Shown in pieces: positions 20,848 to 33,200 of a stretch of DNA of 64,000 bases; the first letter of the stretch is position 1; the number at the start of each line of letters is the position of its first letter. Below the pieces are notes generated by a model. The model made no database searches. It had not been told where the DNA came from and saw only the letters and a program-made list of their open reading frames with translations. This DNA is from Phaeoceros laevis. Its lineage: Eukaryota; Anthocerotophyta; Anthocerotopsida; Notothyladales. The position numbers and the translations under genes are program-made. Location: positions 111,745-175,744 of the forward strand of contig JBNGIQ010009451.1 in the NCBI GenBank assembly GCA_049999765.1. The letters run 5' to 3'.

Positions 20848-22678
20848 CCCGTTGGTAGTGCGCAATGCTATGTGGATCAATTGCAGGCTTTTTCAGCAGT
20901 CCGAGCAGTGGCCTGCCTCTCCCAATCCTCTTCCTTGCTTTGCGTGCCCATTGCCAGCTCTGAGTAGGCAGGCACCTCATCCCTCCCTAGTGCATGCGCT
21001 GGGCAGGATGCGTCCTGCCTCCCTTCCTCCCAATCTCCGCTTGCGCCCGCGCAGCTCCCCCCAATGTGGCCTGCCCCTCCTAGTCCCCCTACCTCCCTCG
21101 CGAGCATCGCCCCACCAATCGCCCTCCCTCCCTCGCGCGCAAGAGGGAGAGAGATTGAAGTTTTGATTGGGATACAGCAATATGATAGAGTAAAAAACAG
21201 CTACGATGTTGACAGGTCGGTGACTTCCCGCACTTCGGTAGTGCACCCACAAAAAACACATGCATCCATGCATGTTGTATAACTACTTCTGCATGTATAG
21301 ATAGATAGATTTGTTTATAGTGTTTACTGGGTGCTAGCCCACGCCCCACTGGATAGTTTTCCCTTCCAGTCTGTTGTGCATCTGCAACCCTGCCTGTCTC
21401 TGTGAGGGTGTCACAAGCATTGAGCACACTGACAAGGGTTTCAGCACTATAGCTTTCATCTTCTTCTGGAAATGAAAAGTGCCCTGTTTCCTGCTCCTGC
21501 TGATGATTGTAGAATCTAAAACAGTCTCAAAGTCTAAGAGCCTCAGGCCCTTGCCCAAGAAGGGACCGTTCGCTGTGAGAACATCTGAAATATGTGCGCA
21601 TCCTCAAGACTCCCCCCTTTCATTAGTATCAACAACTCACCTTTTCTACAATCTGCAAAGACAAAGTGGAAGGTGTTGCCGCCTGGTCTGCGGGTAAAAG
21701 TCTGAACCTGGAGGTCGCATGCTGGATGGTGCAGTCTGCTGGGAGCCAACCTGATCAGGTCCAGTATGTGATTCATAGACTGCAAGAAAAGGGTCCATAG
21801 CTTCTCCACCACCACATGTCAATTCAATAGTCGAGTCGCCCCATACCAGCTTGTCTGGAAGAGAAAAAGGGGGCGGTTAATATCTGCAACACAATTGCAG
21901 TTGAATATGCATGAGTAGGCCAGCAAGCAGATCAGAGCATGCCCTGCAGGGTACTTGTTACCTCTTCAAAGAAGAATTCTTTCTGTATTCCTATAGCGCT
22001 AAGCGTATCCAATCAGATACACTGCCGCTGTTTCGTGTGTACCTAGGTTCAGATTCCGAGCGCTCACGTCTAACGTAAACCCTTCTAGGTGCTGCAGCAA
22101 GAAAACAATTTGTAAGCCTCGATTCCTGATGAGGTCAATGCAACGTCACCTAAACTCTTTACCAGATAGTAACGGAGTCTTTACCACCAATAGTAGGGAC
22201 CATAGTACCATGGACGATGATAGGAAGCATGAGGAAATCAAACCTCGGAAACATGGCTTTCGGCCCTAAAGCCGATCAATATCAACAGCATGTGTCTCCC
22301 CTTTCGTGCCTTCAGTGCTTAGCTTGTTATTTGGTGCCGTGTACGGTAGTAAAATCCATGCTCGCTTCCACCAGCTGTGCAACTGCTAAAAAGTCAGATA
22401 GAGGCAATCAAAACTTGATTGAACCTGTAATGGGACTACAAGCAAAGATTCCAGAAGATCAAACAGTCGATCGCTCACTGGCCAATCCTTGTGTGGAGCA
22501 CAATCTTTGTTTGTGATCTGGTGGCAAGCCAGAATGGACAAAGAAGAGTACCTAATGCATCAATGCAGCTCAACTCCTCCTTTCTTCAGTCTTGATGATT
22601 CAGTGGTTTACTGTGGCAACAGGACGCGGTGTTTACAAGGGCGCCGAGCCCTAGCGGACATACCTGCGCGTGAGGCAC
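20848..22678. other. Intergenic between PPR-2 and PPR-3
   Basis: 20980-21170 is C/G-rich with CCCTCCCTC and CGCGCGC runs like those near 6.1 kb. A short (ATAG)n run is at ~21296-21312. Minus-strand frames at 21334-21815 carry no recognised motif. 22480-22620 resembles the 3' flanks of PPR-1 and PPR-4. Confidence 0.45.
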
Positions 22679-25123
22679 TTATCCTTCAGTAGGCGCTAGC
22701 TGTTCCAGCCTTGCGAACGTATTGTCCCTCTCAGGATGCATCTTGTCGCCAACAACAAACAAGTGCACCACCCCACCCATGTCAGTCCACCAGCTCTGCC
22801 CAGGCCTCTTCCATGCCCCTACTTTATTTCTCCTAGACTGCATGTCCTTCGCTGCCTCCCACATCTTTGCGCTTGCATAAATATTGTACATCATCACGTA
22901 GGATGCAGAATTTTTTTCATCCACGCTCACAGCAGCCTCAAAAGCCTGTTGCCCAATCTCGACGTTCTTCCACTTCAAACAAGCGCCTAAAAGAGTAAGC
23001 CACACTACATCATTAGCTGGGAAAGGCATGGTTTTGACCATCTGCAGCGCATCGTCCAGATATCCTGCACGCCCCAGAAGATCCATCATGCATGTGAAGT
23101 GCTCCAGAGTTGGACTGATGCCATAATCTGTCGTCATCGCCTCAAAGCACTCTCGGCCTTCGTCCACTAGACCCACATGACTGCACACGGTCAGCACACT
23201 AAGAAAGGTGATGCCATCAGGCTGTATCCCTTCCCCTCTCATCCTGTCAAATAAGTCAAACACAAGATGACTATATCCCTGGTGAGCATATCCACTAATC
23301 AGTGCACCCCAAGTCTGAACGCTTCTTTCAGGCAGTGAATCAAAAACCCGCTGTGACTCAAACATGCTCCCACACTTTGCATACATATTAACCAGTGCTG
23401 CCCCAACACCCACATCAGCTTGCATTCCTCGTTTCTCGATCTCTGCATGAAGCTGCTCTCCCAGTGGAAGAGCTGCTACACCTGCACATGCCTGCAGCAG
23501 GCATACGTATGTAACAGAATTCGGAAAGCTGAAGCCTTCGAGTTGCATACTGCTGTAAAGACTAAGAGCCTCCTGACCCATACCTTGCTGGACATAACCT
23601 GCAATCATTGTGGTCCATGTGACAACATCCTTGGCTGGAAGTAAGTCAAACACACTGCGAGCATCCTCTAAGCTACCGCACTTGGCATACATGTTAACCA
23701 AGCTGCAGGCAAGAACAATATCATCTCGCAGCCCTTTCTCTTCAATTTCAGCATGGATCTGCTTTCCGCAAAGAAGAGCTCCTACACCTACACTTGCACA
23801 TGCCTGCAGCAGGCATGTATAGGTAACAGAATCTGGATGGTTCAGGCCCTCCAGCTGCATCCTTCTGTAAAGCCTAAAGGCTTCCTGACCCATCCCCAGC
23901 TGGGCATACCCTGCAAGAATCGCATTGCATGCTATAAGATTCCTTGCTGGAAGCTTGTCAAACACTCTACGGGCATCTGCTAAGCTCCCGCACTTTGCAT
24001 ACATGTTCACCAAGCTGCCACCAAGAACCGCATCCTCTTGTAGCCCTTGTTCTTTGATCTGCGTGTGCAACTGCTTTCCCTCGTGAAGGGCTCCTACACC
24101 TACACTGGCACATGCTTGCAGCAGGCAGACATACGTAACAGAATTCGGAGCAGTGAGGCCCTCGAGTTGCATGCTCCTATAAACACGAAGGGCCTCCTGA
24201 AACATCCCCTGCTGGGAATAACCTGCAATCATCGCGGTCCATATTACAACATTCCTGACTGGAAGTCCGTCAAACACTCTCCGGGCATCCCCTAAGCTTT
24301 TGCACTTCGCGTACATATCGACGAGGCCGTTCATGACAAAAACATCTGGCTTTTCTGGGCTTGCAAGAATGTGTGCATGCACCTGCTTGCCGGCAACTAA
24401 ATCTCCCGCAGCCGCACACGCTTTCAAAACTGCTAAGTAGATACGGTTGTCGGGCTCGATTGCGGTTGACTCACGCATCCGTCGGTACAGTCGTATGGCC
24501 TCGGCAGCCTCGCCCTGTCTAGCATAGGCGAAGATGATGGTAGCCCAGTTGTAGGCGTCCGGAGTAGAGACTTTAGTAAAGACTCGCATTGCTTCCTCCA
24601 GCCTCCCATGCGAAGCGTACAGACCGATGAAGTGGGTGGCTAGAAATGCATCTCCTTCATATCCACTTTCGACACTCAGAGCATGGACGCGCCTGCCCAA
24701 AGCCAGATCCTTGTTCGAGATGCACGACTTGAGGACGCGGTAGAACAGATTGTTGTGTATATGGCGTCTTTGCTCCACTAGTTTGCTTAACGCATCCACA
24801 GCGTCAGAAATCCGTCCTTCCTCACATAGTTTCCTGCAGCTTTTCAGCACCAAACGGCCCTCACGTGCCATAAACTCTCCCTGCCCTTGAATTGAGGTTG
24901 ACACAGACGCGGGAGTCTTCTTCCTCCCGGCATTCCACCTGGCTAGCTGCCATTGCAGCGAAGGAGGCTTGTGTGTGTTGTCGAGCGACAGGGCGATCTC
25001 CGACTTCTTGTGCTTCAGATCAGGATGCTGGGTAGTGGGCTGGCTCCGTCTGTTGTCCCACCAGTCGGCAGGACCTGCGAAATGCTTTTTCCATAGAATC
25101 TCCTGCAGCTCGTTTGGAGACAT
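22679..25123 (-). CDS. PPR-3: shorter PLS-class PPR protein ending at E+
   Basis: Single exon, 814 aa counted from the ATG at 25123 (MSPNELQEIL), which aligns with the internal Met-Pro-Pro-Glu position of its paralogues; the open frame above opens at a GTG and is closed by a TAG. The PDF-like block occupies residues ~5-64 (WWDNR, HPDLKHKKS). About 16 PPR motifs follow, then E and E+ with KRPGQSWW. It lacks several internal P-L-S modules of PPR-1 and PPR-6, and the protein stops where the conserved Gly-Tyr of the paralogues has TAA in place of TAT, with VPHA readable just after the stop. A further 9 nt are missing shortly before. Loss of the upstream start probably changes the N-terminal targeting region. 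Confidence 0.9.
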   Translation of the reverse strand: MSPNELQEILWKKHFAGPADWWDNRRSQPTTQHPDLKHKKSEIALSLDNTHKPPSLQWQLARWNAGRKKTPASVSTSIQGQGEFMAREGRLVLKSCRKLCEEGRISDAVDALSKLVEQRRHIHNNLFYRVLKSCISNKDLALGRRVHALSVESGYEGDAFLATHFIGLYASHGRLEEAMRVFTKVSTPDAYNWATIIFAYARQGEAAEAIRLYRRMRESTAIEPDNRIYLAVLKACAAAGDLVAGKQVHAHILASPEKPDVFVMNGLVDMYAKCKSLGDARRVFDGLPVRNVVIWTAMIAGYSQQGMFQEALRVYRSMQLEGLTAPNSVTYVCLLQACASVGVGALHEGKQLHTQIKEQGLQEDAVLGGSLVNMYAKCGSLADARRVFDKLPARNLIACNAILAGYAQLGMGQEAFRLYRRMQLEGLNHPDSVTYTCLLQACASVGVGALLCGKQIHAEIEEKGLRDDIVLACSLVNMYAKCGSLEDARSVFDLLPAKDVVTWTTMIAGYVQQGMGQEALSLYSSMQLEGFSFPNSVTYVCLLQACAGVAALPLGEQLHAEIEKRGMQADVGVGAALVNMYAKCGSMFESQRVFDSLPERSVQTWGALISGYAHQGYSHLVFDLFDRMRGEGIQPDGITFLSVLTVCSHVGLVDEGRECFEAMTTDYGISPTLEHFTCMMDLLGRAGYLDDALQMVKTMPFPANDVVWLTLLGACLKWKNVEIGQQAFEAAVSVDEKNSASYVMMYNIYASAKMWEAAKDMQSRRNKVGAWKRPGQSWWTDMGGVVHLFVVGDKMHPERDNTFARLEQLAPTEG

Positions 25124-26355
25124 TCTATCCTGTTCACAGGCTGCTGGCAGCGTTCCTGCTAGATGGCTCAGGGGCTCGAAACCCACCAGCCTCAGGTCCT
25201 AATCCTTCGACGCGCCGCCTCACTGCGGGTATTGGTGGCAAGCAAGTACCCTCGTCAGTTTGAAATCCAGTCCACCGGTCATCAGTCGACCAGGACCTTC
25301 ACGAGGTGGCTGCATCATCAATCTTCATGTCTTTCCGGCCTGTAGAAATAGTTCAATCCCCTGAAGCGGTTGCAGAAAAATGCAGTAGGGCCCCTCCACA
25401 CCTATGCATGACCTGCACCTGCATACAAGCTACCATCCCTGTCCTGTTCTCTTGACACGCACAACCTCTTCGCAGGAGGCTCGAGCTGCATTCAAGAAGC
25501 AGTCACTGCCGAAAGCGCACAGAAAGTTGGCAACAATTCTTAACCACCCATGACGGTCTGACCACGGGTGAACTGTTAGCATCACTTATTCAGCCACAGT
25601 GAAGCAACCATAGTACTCGACACAGACTCCAAGATTCGAGGTTGCATGAGGTTTCCTTCGTCACTGCATTTGGAGTTCTTCATGGCTCCTGCAGGCCCCT
25701 TGCCCTGCCATTTGGACGATGGTTAGATGAGGACACTAGCGAGAGACTCCAAACGGAAGTATACCTGACAAACGTCTCTCCAAGGCTGGTTTTGCGTCCT
25801 ACAATCAAGGGCTTTCACGTTTGTTCTCTAAACAGTAATCAAGATGCACGCTTCCTTTCACCAACTGCGGTAACTCCTCGAAGAAAGTGGCAATTAGAGC
25901 TACTTCGTAAGCAGATAGAACCTGAAATTAGGAACGTCAAACATACCGCATATTATCGTCCACCGGCCAGTACTTGGGGATGCATTACTGTCGTTGCCAA
26001 ATTGCACCGAGCGAAACACCTTTCAGCATAAGCGCACATGCTTCATTCCAAAAGCTGATGGCAACTGCTCAAAGAACGACAGAGGCAATTAGGACTCCCT
26101 TGAAGCAGACCTAACGAAGGACGCTAGCAACGTTCCAGAACAGCAGACATACCGCACATTATCATTCACTGACTAGCAATGAATCATACTTGTTCCTGAT
26201 GACCTGGTTCCAAGCTACATAGCACTGATGAGAAGAGAAGAGCGCTCATATCCTTCTCTCTTCGTTCTTAGCGATTTAGTGACCAACACGGAAGCGGTTG
26301 GATCCACTATTTACCAGAGCGCAATGCCATCGTGGACATTCCTGCTAGACGTTAT
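25124..26355. other. Intergenic between PPR-3 and PPR-4
   Basis: 25200-25350 holds the decayed ancestral N-terminus of the PPR-3 unit: on the minus strand an ATG opens a 20-codon frame (MTGGLDFKLT...) that stops, corresponding to the MAAGLEFKLT start of PPR-6. The rest is duplicated 3' flank of PPR-4 and unrecognised DNA. Confidence 0.5.
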
Positions 26356-29300
26356 CTACCAATAGCCCCCACATGAACATTTCCCCTCCTTGAAGACATG
26401 GAACCGACTTGCGTCCCGGCAAATGATAGTTCGCTTTTCTACTTGAGATATGTAAGCTGTTGCTGTGTGACAATCCATGCATACTCGCAGATTTTTCACA
26501 ATTCGTATGGTTGTCCCGTCAGGTGTCTTATTCAGGGCATATGCGATAGCCAATTTCTCACTGTGCCCACACAGGTCAGCTTCCTTCTCTTCAACAGATA
26601 TGTCCCGCAAGGATGAGTGCAGGTGGGGCACATACCCTTCCTTTTTCATTTTGGGGACTAGCTGTTCCAGCCTTGCATAGATGCCCTCACTCTCAGAATG
26701 CTTCTTGTCCCCAACACCAAACGTATGCACTACTCCACCCAAATCAGTCCACCAGCTCTGCCCTGGCTTCTTCCACGCCCCTAATTTCTTTCTCCTTGCC
26801 TGCATCTCGTTTGCTGACTCCCACATCTTAGCGCTTGCATAAATATTGGACATCAACACGTAAGATGCAGCATCTCTTTCGTCCACTCTCACTGCCCCCT
26901 CAAATGCCTGTTGCCCAATCTCGACGTTCTTCCACTTCCAACAAGCGCCTAACAAAGTATGCCACACTACATCAGTGGCTGGGAAAGGCATGGTCTTCGC
27001 CATCTGTAATGCCTCTTTCACATAACCTGCACGCCCTAGAAGATCCATCATGCATGTAAAGTGCTCTACGGTAGCACTGATGCCATACTCTGCCCTCATC
27101 ACCTCAAAATACTCTCGGCCTTTGTCCACTAGGCCCACATGACTGCAAACAGTCAACACGCTAAGAAAGGCTATGCCATCAGGCTGTAGGCCTTCGACTC
27201 TCATCCTGTCAAGCAAGTCAAACACTAGATCACTATCTCCTTGGTGGGCATATCCATTGAGCAGTGCACCCCAAGCCTCAACACTTCTTTCATGCAGTGA
27301 ATCAAACACCCGTTGTGAATCACACATGCTCCCACATTTTGCATACATGTTCACCAGTGCTGCTCCCACAGCCAGATCAACTTGCATTCCTTTTTCCTCA
27401 ATCTCTGCATGCAGCTGCTTCCCAAGAGGCAGAGCTGCTACAGCTGCACATGCATGCAGCAAGCATACATATGTAGCAGAACTGGGTGGAATAAGGCCTT
27501 CGAGTCGCATACTGCTGTAAAGAGTTAGGGCCTCCTGACACATTCCGTGCTGGACATAACCTCCAATCATTGCTGTCCATGTGACAACATCCCTGGTAGG
27601 AAGTGTGTCAAACACGCTGCGAGCATCCTCTAGGCTACCACACTTAGCGTACATGCTAACTAAGCTGCAAGCCAGAACAATATCATCTCGCAGTCCTTTT
27701 TCTTCAATCTTTGCATGGAGCTGCTTTCCCTGAAGAAGGGCTCCTACACCTATGCTTGCACATGCCATCAGCAGGCATGTATAGGTAACAGAATCTGGAT
27801 GGCTCTGGCCTTCCTCTTGCATCCTCCTGTAAAGACTGAGGGCTTCCTGACCCATCCCTTGCTGGGCATACCCTGTAAGAATCGCATTCCATGCTACAAC
27901 GTTCCTTGCTGGAAGGCTGTTAAACACTCTGCGGGCATCTGCTAAACTCCCGCACTTTGCGTACATGGTAACCAAGCTGCCACCTAGAATCACATCGTCT
28001 TGCAGTTCTCGTTCTTTCAGCTGTGCATGCAGCTGCTTTCCTTCATGTAGAGCTCCTACACCTACACTGGCACATGCTTGTAGCAAGCAGACATATGTAA
28101 CAGAATTGGGCGAGAGGCCCTCGAGTTGCATGCTGCTGTAAAGACTAAGCGCTTCTTGACCCATCCCTTGCTGGGCATAGCCTGAAATCATTGCAGTCCA
28201 TGTCACAACATTCCTGGCTGGAAGTTTGTCAAAGATGTTGCGGGCATACCATACGCTACCGCACTTAGCATACATGTTAATCAAGCTGCAGGCCAGAACA
28301 ACGTCGTCTCGCAGGCCTTTCTCTTCAATCTCGACATGGAGCTGCTTGCCCTGAAGAAGAGCTCCTACGCCTACACTTGCACATGCCTGTAGCAGGCATA
28401 CGTAAGTGACAGAATCTGGAATGCACAAGCCTTCCTCTTGCATCTTCCTGTAGAGACTGAGAGCTTCCTGACCCATCCCCTGTTGAGCGTACCCTCCAAG
28501 AATAGCATTCCATGCTACAACGTTCCTTACTGCTGGAAGTCCGTCAAACACTCCACGAGCATCCTTCAAGCTGCCGCACTTTGCATACATATTAACCAAG
28601 CTACCACCTAGTGCCACATCCCCTTGCAACCCTCGTTCTTTGATCTGTGTATGCAGCTGCTTCCCCGCTTTAATGGCTCCAACACCAACGCTGGCACATG
28701 CCTGCAGAAGGCATACATATGTAACAGAATTAGGAAGAACGAGGCCTTCGAGTTGCATACTGTCGTAAAGACTAAGGGCTTCAGCACCCATTCCTCGCTG
28801 GGCATAACCTGCAATCATTGCGGTCCATGTGACTACATTCCTGGCTGGGAGGCTGTCAAACACTCTGCGGGCATCCTCTAAGCTTCTGCACTTCGCGTAC
28901 ATATCAACCAGACCGTTCTGGACAAAAATATCTGGCTTTCCTGGGCTGGCAAGAATGTGTGCATGCACATCCTTACCGGCCACTAGATCTTCCGCAGCTG
29001 CACATGCTTTCAGAACTGCTACATAGATACGGTTGGTGGGCTCAATGGCGTTTGAATCACGCATCCTTCGATAAAGTCGTATAGCCTCGGCAGCCTCTCC
29101 ATGTCTAGCGTAGGCGAAAATGATGGTAGCCCAATTATAAGTGTCCGGTGTAGAGACTTTGGTAAATACCCGCATTGCTTCCTCCAGCTTCCCATGCGAG
29201 GCGTACAGACTGATCAGGTGGGTGGCCAGGAATGCGTCTCCGTCATACCCGCTTTTGGTAGTGAGGTCATGGATGCGTCTGCCCAAAGCCAGGTCCTTGT

Positions 29301-29760
29301 GCGAGATGCACCACTTGAGGACGCAAAAGAACAGATTATTATGTACATGGCGTCCTCGCTGCACCAGTGAATCCAACGCATCCACAGCGTCAGGAATTCG
29401 TCCATCGTCACATAGTTTCCTGCACATTTCGACCTCCAAATTACGCTCATGTTTCGCAAATTCAGCTTGCCGTTGAATTGAAGAGGCGGGCTTCTTGCTC
29501 ACAGCGTCCAAACTGGCTAGCTCCGAGTCCACCCCAGTAAGCTTGCGCCGGTTGTCGAGCCACAGAGCGATCTTCGAGTTCTCGTGCCTAAAATCAGGAT
29601 GCTGAGGACCCGGGTTGCTCCGTCTGTTGTCCCACCACTGTGGCGGATTTGCAAAAAAAGGTTCCCATGAAGCCTCCTGCAGCTCTTCTGGAGGCACTCT
29701 ACCCAATCCATAGCATCCAGGACTTTTGGCACAGCACACCTGTACTGCTGGGGGGCTCAT
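26356..29760 (-). CDS. PPR-4: PLS-class PPR-DYW RNA-editing factor with intact canonical DYW domain
   Basis: Single exon, 1,134 aa, ATG at 29760. PDF-like block at residues ~25-86 (FFANPPQWWDNR, HPDFRHE, ALWLD). Some 24-25 PPR motifs follow, then E, E+ with KKPGQSWW, and a full DYW domain in about the last 91 residues (26356-26634): CGHSEKLAIAY with the catalytic H-S-E, the zinc-binding CMDCH, RTIICRDASRFHVF and a GYW ending in place of Asp-Tyr-Trp. This is the cytidine deaminase of plant organelle C-to-U editing. It is the only one of the five close paralogues here with this domain intact, and so might serve as a deaminase partner for the others (inference). Homology to the paralogues' N-terminus continues a short way upstream of the ATG, so this start is not the ancestral one. 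Confidence 0.93.
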   Translation of the reverse strand: MSPPAVQVCCAKSPGCYGLGRVPPEELQEASWEPFFANPPQWWDNRRSNPGPQHPDFRHENSKIALWLDNRRKLTGVDSELASLDAVSKKPASSIQRQAEFAKHERNLEVEMCRKLCDDGRIPDAVDALDSLVQRGRHVHNNLFFCVLKWCISHKDLALGRRIHDLTTKSGYDGDAFLATHLISLYASHGKLEEAMRVFTKVSTPDTYNWATIIFAYARHGEAAEAIRLYRRMRDSNAIEPTNRIYVAVLKACAAAEDLVAGKDVHAHILASPGKPDIFVQNGLVDMYAKCRSLEDARRVFDSLPARNVVTWTAMIAGYAQRGMGAEALSLYDSMQLEGLVLPNSVTYVCLLQACASVGVGAIKAGKQLHTQIKERGLQGDVALGGSLVNMYAKCGSLKDARGVFDGLPAVRNVVAWNAILGGYAQQGMGQEALSLYRKMQEEGLCIPDSVTYVCLLQACASVGVGALLQGKQLHVEIEEKGLRDDVVLACSLINMYAKCGSVWYARNIFDKLPARNVVTWTAMISGYAQQGMGQEALSLYSSMQLEGLSPNSVTYVCLLQACASVGVGALHEGKQLHAQLKERELQDDVILGGSLVTMYAKCGSLADARRVFNSLPARNVVAWNAILTGYAQQGMGQEALSLYRRMQEEGQSHPDSVTYTCLLMACASIGVGALLQGKQLHAKIEEKGLRDDIVLACSLVSMYAKCGSLEDARSVFDTLPTRDVVTWTAMIGGYVQHGMCQEALTLYSSMRLEGLIPPSSATYVCLLHACAAVAALPLGKQLHAEIEEKGMQVDLAVGAALVNMYAKCGSMCDSQRVFDSLHERSVEAWGALLNGYAHQGDSDLVFDLLDRMRVEGLQPDGIAFLSVLTVCSHVGLVDKGREYFEVMRAEYGISATVEHFTCMMDLLGRAGYVKEALQMAKTMPFPATDVVWHTLLGACWKWKNVEIGQQAFEGAVRVDERDAASYVLMSNIYASAKMWESANEMQARRKKLGAWKKPGQSWWTDLGGVVHTFGVGDKKHSESEGIYARLEQLVPKMKKEGYVPHLHSSLRDISVEEKEADLCGHSEKLAIAYALNKTPDGTTIRIVKNLRVCMDCHTATAYISQVEKRTIICRDASRFHVFKEGKCSCGGYW

Positions 29761-30242
29761 CAGAGCTCCAAAGCCACGAGTCTCAGGCAGTAGCCTTGCA
29801 TGCGCTGCCTTAGCGCGGGGGATTCAGGGGCAACCACATAGCCAAGGCCGCTTGAAATCCGGTCCGGCGGATGCCAGCCGAGCTGAGTGCCTCACTCGTC
29901 TTCATGTCTTTCTGGCCCGCAGAAGTCGTGTCCCATATGCCACTGCAGGCATGGAAGAGGGCAGCCCGGCTCCTCATTCCTACCCTGCATGCCCTTGCAC
30001 CTGTCCACAGCCCTCTCAGTAGAGCCTGTTGTTGTAGAAAACCTCTACGTACCCAGACAGACTGCTGCAGCCTGCAGCTCGTCTCAAGAGGCGTTTCTTC
30101 GTCTCTCCGGTCGTGGTGTAGCTGGTAAGCCGGAAATCCAGGCTGGCCAAGGAGGATCCTCACGACTGAATGTGGAAGCGATGGGGGAGAGGGGGAGTAC
30201 CGGAAGCTAGCGAACAATCACCAACAGCTTCACGAACAATCT
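29761..30242. other. 5' flank of PPR-4 / 3' flank of PPR-5
   Basis: 29761-29880 still shows the ancestral N-terminal region of the duplicated unit on the minus strand, including a place where the start ATG of PPR-1 and PPR-6 reads ATC. No other gene. Confidence 0.45.
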
Positions 30243-33200
30243 CTAGACAGACTCATCATCCTTGAATACGCAAATTCGATTTCCGTTTGTAATTGTCAAA
30301 TCCCTGTCTAGTTGGCTAGCCAGCTGCTCTGTGGGAGCGTTGAAGCTTTCGCACAAGTATGCCACATTTTCGACCATCGGGAGTGGTTCTCCAGCCACTT
30401 TCTCGAGGTGCACCAGCTTCTCCGGACGACCAAATAAGGACCAATTTTCTACACTCTCTCTCACAGCACGCAGTATATGACAGTGTGTTCGCGGGGCATG
30501 CCCTGCCTTCAGCACTGAGGTTGCATTTCTTAACAGCTCATACAGTTGGCTGTGCTGGGGGTGACCGCGGTCTCGCGACACAAACGTATGTAATTCGAGC
30601 CCATGCTCAATCCAGCTCTGGCCAGGTTTCTTCCATACAACTTGCTTTTCTCTCAACTTTGCCAACTCGTTTGCACGGTCCACAAGACCAGCATCTGTGT
30701 AAATGTTGGACATCAACACATATGAGGCGGCATATTGTGGGTCTAGCTGGACAGCAGAACGAAAGACCTCTTCTGCCAATTCTACTTCACCATGCTTCTG
30801 ATACGCACCCAACAAACACATCATCATCTCCATGTTAGGTTGCATTGGCATTGTCGACACCAACTCTTTAATGCTTTGAAAGCACCCTGCACGCCCAAAG
30901 AGGTCTGCCATGCAAACATAATGCTCAATCTCTGGAGTTATGCCATGATCTCTGGCCATGGACTGGAAGTACTCCGCACCCTCGTCCAGCAGCCCAGCAT
31001 GACTGCATGCAGACAGAAGTGAAAGGAATGTGACCTTATCTGGTTTTGTACCCATCAGCTGCATTTTTTCATAACACTGCATGCTTGCCGTGCAGTCCCC
31101 TTCCCGGGCATAAGCAGAAATTAACGCATTCCACGACACCACATCAGTCTCAGACAGTTCATCAAAAATAGTCTGGGCATCCACCTTGCTTGCACATCGC
31201 CCAAATGCACTGATCAGAGTGTTTCCAAGAAGTGGACTTAAATCATGGCCACCAGATACCAGAGTGTGATGCAGCTGCCTTAGAATGCCCAAGCTTCCTG
31301 CGTTGCTGCATGCTTGCATAATGCACACAAGTGTCACCTCATCCTGACCGACGCCTTCTTGTTGCATTTGCCTATACAGCTGTAAAGCCTTCTCTGGTTG
31401 GCCTTGCTCCACATACGCTACAAGCATGGAATTTGATGATACCACATCCCTCTCTAATAAACCATCAAACACCATGTTTGCATCAGCCATGCTCCCACAC
31501 TTCCCGTACATACTAATAAGGGTGTTACCTACAAATACATCGGCATCGTAGCCAGCGTTGGAGGCACTGAAATGTAGTGCTTTTCCCTTTCCTAGAGACT
31601 GTACTTTGGTGGATTGGCCATTCACCATAACCATTTCTTCCTTATCTGCGAGCATGCTACATGCTTGGATAGTGCTTACAAAGGTCCGATTGTCTGGAGT
31701 CACGGATTCGTCTAGCATTTGCTCATACAAGTGCAGAACCTTTTCTGCTTCATGCTGCTCAACATAAGCCGCAAGTATTGCATTCCATGACACCACATCA
31801 CGCTCAGGCAGTCCGTCAAACACATTTTGTGCATGCACAATACTCCCACACTTACCGTACATACTTACAAGAGTGTTACCCACAAAAACATTTGACGTGT
31901 AGCCCTTCCTCCAGGCATCAGCATGGATAGCAGCCCCCATTATCAGGGATCTTATTTTTGTTGGCCATCCATTAGCTAGAGTGTCCTTTTCTTCATTAGC
32001 GAGCATGCCGCATGCTTGCGCTGTGCTCACTAATGTTCGATTGTCTGGACTCACACCTTTCTCCCGCATTTCTTCATACAGCTGCAAAGCTTTCTCTGCT
32101 TCGCCCTGCTCTACATATGCTGCAAGCATTGCATTCCACGATACAACGTCCTGCACCAAGAACCTACCGAACACCTCCCATGCATCTGAAGTGCTCCCAC
32201 ACTTTCCATACATACTGACAAGAGTGTTCCCAACAAAGACATCTGAATCTAGGCCTGCCCTGTGAATGTCAGCATGCAGTACCTTTCCTGTTCCAAGGGA
32301 CGTCACCCTCGTCAACTTCTTATCCAGCAACACCCTTTCTTCCTTCTCTGTAAGGATGCAACATGCTTGGAGCGTGCTTACAAAGACACGACTGTTTGGA
32401 CTGATGCCCTCACTGCGCATTTGCTCATACAGCTGCAAAGCCTTCTCTGCTTGGCTATGCTCGACATAAGCCATCAGCAATGCATTCCATGTGACCACAT
32501 CTCGCTGAGCCAACCCATCAAACACAGTTTGTGCCGAAATGATGTTCCTAAACTTCCCATACATACTAACAAGGGTGTTACCAACATAGACATCTGTCCC
32601 GTACCCCTTACTCAGAGCATCAGCATGTATTGCCTCCCCCAGTTTAAGGGACTTCGATCTGGTGCAACCATTCCCCCTCGTATTATCTGCTTCCTTCTCT
32701 GCAACCAAGCCACATGCTTGCAGTGCACTCACGAAGGTGCGATTGTCTGGACTCATGCCTTCATCCTGCATCCGTTGATAAAGCTGCAATGTTTTCTCTG
32801 CTTGGCGCTGCTCAACATATGCAGCAAGCATGAGATTCCAGGATACCACATTGCGCTGGGGGAAGGCATCAAATACATCCTGTGCATCTGCAGTGCTCCC
32901 ACATTTTCTGTACATGCTGATCAGGCTGCAGCCAACATAAGCATCCAACTTATAGCCACTTCTGCAAACATTGGCATTTATCACTTTGCCAATTTTGAGG
33001 GCCATAAGTTTTACATGTTGTCTATCGACCATAACAGGCTCTTCCTGGTCTGCAAGCATGCTACAGGCTTGGACTGCACTCACAAACGAGCGACTGTCAG
33101 GGCTCACACCTTGTGCTTCCATCTGTTCGTAAAGCTTCAAAGCCACATCTGGTTGGCCCTGCTCAAGATGCATGGCAAGCATCAGATTCCACGACACCAC

